A stretch of 8,998 bases of DNA from Clostridiales bacterium (GTDB lineage Bacteria; Bacillota; Clostridia; Monoglobales; Monoglobaceae), in the NCBI GenBank assembly GCA_016303265.1, contig JAEDLZ010000059.1, positions 1-8,998 of the forward strand, written 5' to 3'. Positions 6,640-8,998 of this stretch are shown one piece after another; position 1 is the first letter of the stretch; the number at the start of each line of letters is the position of its first letter. Below the pieces are notes generated by a model, which saw only the letters and a list, made by a program, of their open reading frames with translations, did not search any database and was not told where the DNA came from. A program made the translations under genes and the position numbers.

Positions 6640-8318
6640 AGCTTTTCACCTCCTGCAATTATATTTTTAACTTCATTCTCATCCTCGCCCGTTAAAACCT
6701 TTTCGGATAACTTACGGGCAGACGATAAATCTGTATCTGAAATTTTTTTCTTTATCCGGCTCAGCATCGGAAGAGGCACGCTGAATTTTTTAAGCCCCAT
6801 TCCGAGAAGAACTTCCGTAAAATCCGTATTTGCCGCAAGGTCGCCGCAGACGCTTACCTCAATGCCTGCCTTCGCCCCCGCCTTTATAACACGGTCTATC
6901 ATTGTAAGAACCGCCGGGTGGAAGGGCTGGTATATATTTTCAACCCCGGCATTGCCGCGGTCGGCAGCCATTATATATTGGACAAGGTCGTTTGTTCCTA
7001 TGCTGAAAAAATCACAGTGCTTTGCAAAAACATCCGCCATTATTGCGCTTGCCGGGGTTTCTATCATTATCCCAAGCATAAGGTCCTCGCAGACCGGAAT
7101 ATTCTCTCCGGTAAGCTCCTCCCTGACGCTTCTTATAAGCTCTCTTGTTTCTCTTATTTCGTCAAGACAGGTAACCATGGGAATCATAACCTTAACCTTT
7201 TTCCCCGCTCCTGCCATTAAAATCGCCTTAAGCTGCTGACTGAATATATCCTTATTGCTGAGGCAAAGTCTTATTCCCCGGTTTCCGAGGAAAGGATTTT
7301 CCTCTTTTGGCATATTGAAATAGTCAATCTGCTTATCTCCGCCCACATCAATGGTTCTTATGGTTACCGTATTGGGATATACCGCGTCGATAACCGTTTT
7401 ATATGCCTCATACTGCTCCGAAACAGTAGGCCTGTCCTTCGCCGCCGAATAGAGAAATTCCGAACGGAAAAGCCCAACCCCGTCAAAACGCTCACATTCC
7501 GACCCCTTAAGGTCAGAGGGCTTTCCTATATTTATGTAAACACCTATTCTTTCTCCGTCCTTTGTATACGCATCTGATTTTTTGATTGTTTCAAGGGTCT
7601 TTATAAGCTCCTCCTCGGACCGAACCTTCTTATCGTAAACCGCCGCCGCTGTGCTGTCCGGTTCTGTAACAAACTCGCCCGTATATCCGTCGAGATAGGC
7701 CTTCTTCCCCTGCGCCGTGCTGTTAAGCTCCGATATGCCCACAACCGCCGGGATTCCGATTGACTTCGCCAGAATAACCGTATGGGAAGCCGCTCCTCCC
7801 TCGCAGGTTGCAAACCCCAAAAGCCTTGACCGGTCAAAAAGCATCGTGTCAACCGGAGTAAGCTCTCTTGCGGCAACTATATATTTTTCATTGTCCTTTG
7901 GGAAAGTAAAATTATCATCCGCGCTCATAAGGGTTTCAATAAGCATATTTCCGATATTTCTTATATCGTCTGCCCTCTGCCTTAAATATTCGCTCTTCTT
8001 TGTCATAAGTATTGAAGCCATACTCTCGGTCACTTCTTTTACCGCCTTATCGGGAGCCGTCCCGCCTTGGGCGGACTTCTTTATCGGGCCGATAAGCATT
8101 TCGTCCTCTAAAAGCATTTCATAAGCCGAAAATATTTTCGCCTTATCCTCCCCCAGGTCCGAAAGCGCTTTTTTATACATCCGGCGTACCTTTTCAAGGC
8201 ATTTTGCAACGGCGGCGTCTATGTCAAGCTCAATCTTACCTCCCGTTTTTTTCTCAAAATATAAAACCGTGCCAAAAACAACACCCGGCGCACCCGGTAT
8301 GCCCTTTAGAATTTTCAC
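6636..8318 (-). CDS. ptsI: PTS Enzyme I (phosphoenolpyruvate-protein phosphotransferase)
   Basis: It autophosphorylates from PEP and passes the phosphate to HPr, the first step of the system; it is cytosolic. The length, about 560 residues, is close to B. subtilis Enzyme I (570). The N-terminal half holds the HPr-binding and phosphohistidine domains, with GGAASHTVILAKSIGIPAVVG (two overlapping blocks) and active His179 in this numbering. The C-terminal barrel has GLFRSEFLY with the PEP-contacting Arg, TIDVGGDK, ENPFLGNRGIRL, GTNDLVQYIMAADRGN and VCGDLAAN with catalytic Cys491. VCGDLAAN differs from the common MCGEMAGD but keeps the Cys. The GTG at 8318 is preferred because AGGGAG (8332-8327) lies eight bases upstream. 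A GTG at 8327, overlapping the HPr stop, would add three residues but has no spaced ribosome site. The gene overlaps or abuts HPr upstream and overlaps EIIA downstream. Confidence 0.95.
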   Translation of the reverse strand: MKILKGIPGAPGVVFGTVLYFEKKTGGKIELDIDAAVAKCLEKVRRMYKKALSDLGEDKAKIFSAYEMLLEDEMLIGPIKKSAQGGTAPDKAVKEVTESMASILMTKKSEYLRQRADDIRNIGNMLIETLMSADDNFTFPKDNEKYIVAARELTPVDTMLFDRSRLLGFATCEGGAASHTVILAKSIGIPAVVGISELNSTAQGKKAYLDGYTGEFVTEPDSTAAAVYDKKVRSEEELIKTLETIKKSDAYTKDGERIGVYINIGKPSDLKGSECERFDGVGLFRSEFLYSAAKDRPTVSEQYEAYKTVIDAVYPNTVTIRTIDVGGDKQIDYFNMPKEENPFLGNRGIRLCLSNKDIFSQQLKAILMAGAGKKVKVMIPMVTCLDEIRETRELIRSVREELTGENIPVCEDLMLGIMIETPASAIMADVFAKHCDFFSIGTNDLVQYIMAADRGNAGVENIYQPFHPAVLTMIDRVIKAGAKAGIEVSVCGDLAANTDFTEVLLGMGLKKFSVPLPMLSRIKKKISDTDLSSARKLSEKVLTGEDENEVKNIIAGGEKL

Positions 8319-8323
8319 ATCAA

Positions 8324-8578
8324 TCACTCCCTGTCAAGTGTTTCAATCAAAGCCTTTACGGCTTCTTCCTCATCCTCGCCCTCGGCTCTCAGTTCAATCT
8401 CGTCGCCCTTAACCGCTCCGATACACAGTACCATAAGAATACTTTTTGCTTCAAATTCTTCGCCGTCCTTTATAACCGTTATACTGCTCTTAAAGCTTGA
8501 AGCGGTTTTACAGAAATCCGAAGCCGGCCTTGCATGAAGGCCCTCCTCATTTTTGATGGTATACTTTACCTGTACCAT
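8324..8578 (-). CDS. ptsH: HPr phosphocarrier protein
   Basis: The small cytosolic carrier that relays phosphate from Enzyme I to EIIA. With the ATG at 8578 the protein has 84 residues and its key residues fall at the canonical numbers: GLHARPAS places the active His at position 15, and AKSIL places the regulatory Ser at position 46, the site used by HPr kinase in Firmicutes. Presence of His15 argues against the Crh paralog. Presence of Ser46 means carbon-catabolite control through HPr kinase and CcpA is possible, although neither gene is in the window. An upstream in-frame start at 8596 would add six residues, but GGAGGT at 8590-8585, six bases before 8578, and the residue numbering both support the shorter form. 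The ribosome site overlaps the stop of the preceding gene. The protein may be dedicated to this operon or may be the organism's general HPr. Confidence 0.95.
   Translation of the reverse strand: MVQVKYTIKNEEGLHARPASDFCKTASSFKSSITVIKDGEEFEAKSILMVLCIGAVKGDEIELRAEGEDEEEAVKALIETLDRE
8327..8332 (-). promoter_or_regulatory. ribosome binding site favouring the inner ptsI start
   Basis: AGGGAG on the minus strand, within the last codons of HPr and eight bases before the GTG at 8318. It directly abuts the other candidate GTG at 8327, which therefore has no usable spacing. Confidence 0.55.
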
Positions 8579-8584
8579 TTTTTT

Positions 8585-8590
8585 ACCTCC
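8585..8590 (-). promoter_or_regulatory. ribosome binding site deciding the HPr start
   Basis: GGAGGT on the minus strand, six bases before the ATG at 8578; its first G is the last base of the TAG stop of the upstream EIIA-domain gene. It excludes the in-frame start at 8596 and links translation of the two genes. Confidence 0.8.
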
Positions 8591-8998
8591 TACCATAATT
8601 CAAATATTTTTAAAATTTGTTCACCGTCGGTAAATGTCCTGAGCTTTTCACATACGCTGTCGTCCTCTGTAAAGGTTACTATTGATTTATAAAACTTTAT
8701 TATCGCTTTATCCGTTTCCTCGGATTCATCCCTGTCAAACGCAAGAAGGAAAACCAAATCTGTATATTCTCCGTCCTCCGTCCATTTTATAGGCTTTTCA
8801 AGGCTCGCAAATACAACTGCCGAATGGTTTACATAATCATTAAGGCCGTGAGGAATCGCTATTCCTTTTCCTATGTCGGTTGCCATGCTTTTCTCTCTTT
8901 CCATAACCGACTGTTCAAACTTCTCGGTAACATAACCGAGCATTTCAAGCTTATTGCAAAGAGCCTTTAAGAGGTCTGTCTTGTCAGTAAAGGAACAA
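8590..8998 (-). CDS. PTS EIIA-type domain, C-terminal part of a larger protein, probably a PRD-containing regulator
   Basis: The right window edge cuts this gene; 135 residues of its C-terminus are visible and the frame is still open at base 8998. The visible part is one fructose/mannitol-type EIIA domain. It runs from a helix with LLKALCNKLEMLGYV through the phosphohistidine motif GKGIAIPHGLND (His50 of the fragment), then LEKPIKWTEDGEYTDLVFLL, and ends FELW. Spacing and wording (REKSMATDIGKGIAIPHG, PIKW, FLLAFD) resemble the EIIA domain at the C-terminus of BglG/ManR/MtlR-type regulators more than a transport EIIA, and the true transport EIIA is present at 6190-6639. If so, phosphorylation of the His would signal sugar availability and control the operon. 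A free-standing second EIIA cannot be excluded without the upstream sequence. The TAG stop overlaps the HPr ribosome site, so it belongs to the operon. Confidence 0.8.
   Translation of the reverse strand, partial: CSFTDKTDLLKALCNKLEMLGYVTEKFEQSVMEREKSMATDIGKGIAIPHGLNDYVNHSAVVFASLEKPIKWTEDGEYTDLVFLLAFDRDESEETDKAIIKFYKSIVTFTEDDSVCEKLRTFTDGEQILKIFELW

Noticed and set aside
7717..8124. A 135-codon plus-strand frame inside Enzyme I
   Set aside because: It is antisense to conserved ptsI coding sequence and has no ribosome site or family resemblance; other opposite-strand frames at 5922-6326 and 6862-7239 were dismissed for the same reason.

Overview
The window looks like chromosomal DNA of a moderate-GC Firmicute, most likely a gut-type Clostridia. 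The reasons are strong GGAGG-type ribosome binding sites, GTG starts, an HPr with both His15 and Ser46, a YtsJ-like malic enzyme, and a clostridial-style SfsA. Genus cannot be assigned from the sequence alone. Every gene supported here is on the minus strand, so transcription runs from high to low coordinates. Coding density is high and most junctions overlap or lie within about 30 bases.

Region 1 (8998 down to about 2936) is one compact operon. In order it holds: the C-terminal EIIA-type domain of a protein cut by the right edge (probably a BglG/ManR-like PTS-controlled regulator), HPr, Enzyme I, a fructose-family EIIA, EIIB and EIIC as three separate proteins, and two tandem paralogous class II ketose-phosphate aldolases. 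It ends in a strong intrinsic terminator at about 2936-2973. This is a self-contained phosphotransferase system: phosphate can pass from PEP to EI, HPr, EIIA, EIIB and the incoming sugar, and the phosphorylated sugar can then be split by an aldolase. No sugar-phosphate kinase (FruK/PfkB type) is visible between the transporter and the aldolases. Either the kinase is elsewhere or at least one aldolase acts directly on a ketose monophosphate. The substrate is not known.

Region 2 (about 2935-2764) is the only sizeable intergenic gap. It carries a good sigma-A-type promoter with an extended -10 that fires leftward, and an untranslated leader of about 84 bases. The leader has a possible 18-residue reading frame whose stop overlaps the next start.

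Region 3 (2763 down to 1) is a second, housekeeping operon: alanine racemase, then an NAD(P)-dependent malic enzyme joined by an ATGA overlap, then a possible 34-residue small protein, then SfsA, which runs off the left edge. No RNA genes, mobile elements, CRISPR arrays or long repeats were seen. The part most worth follow-up is the aldolase-linked PTS operon with its own EI and HPr.
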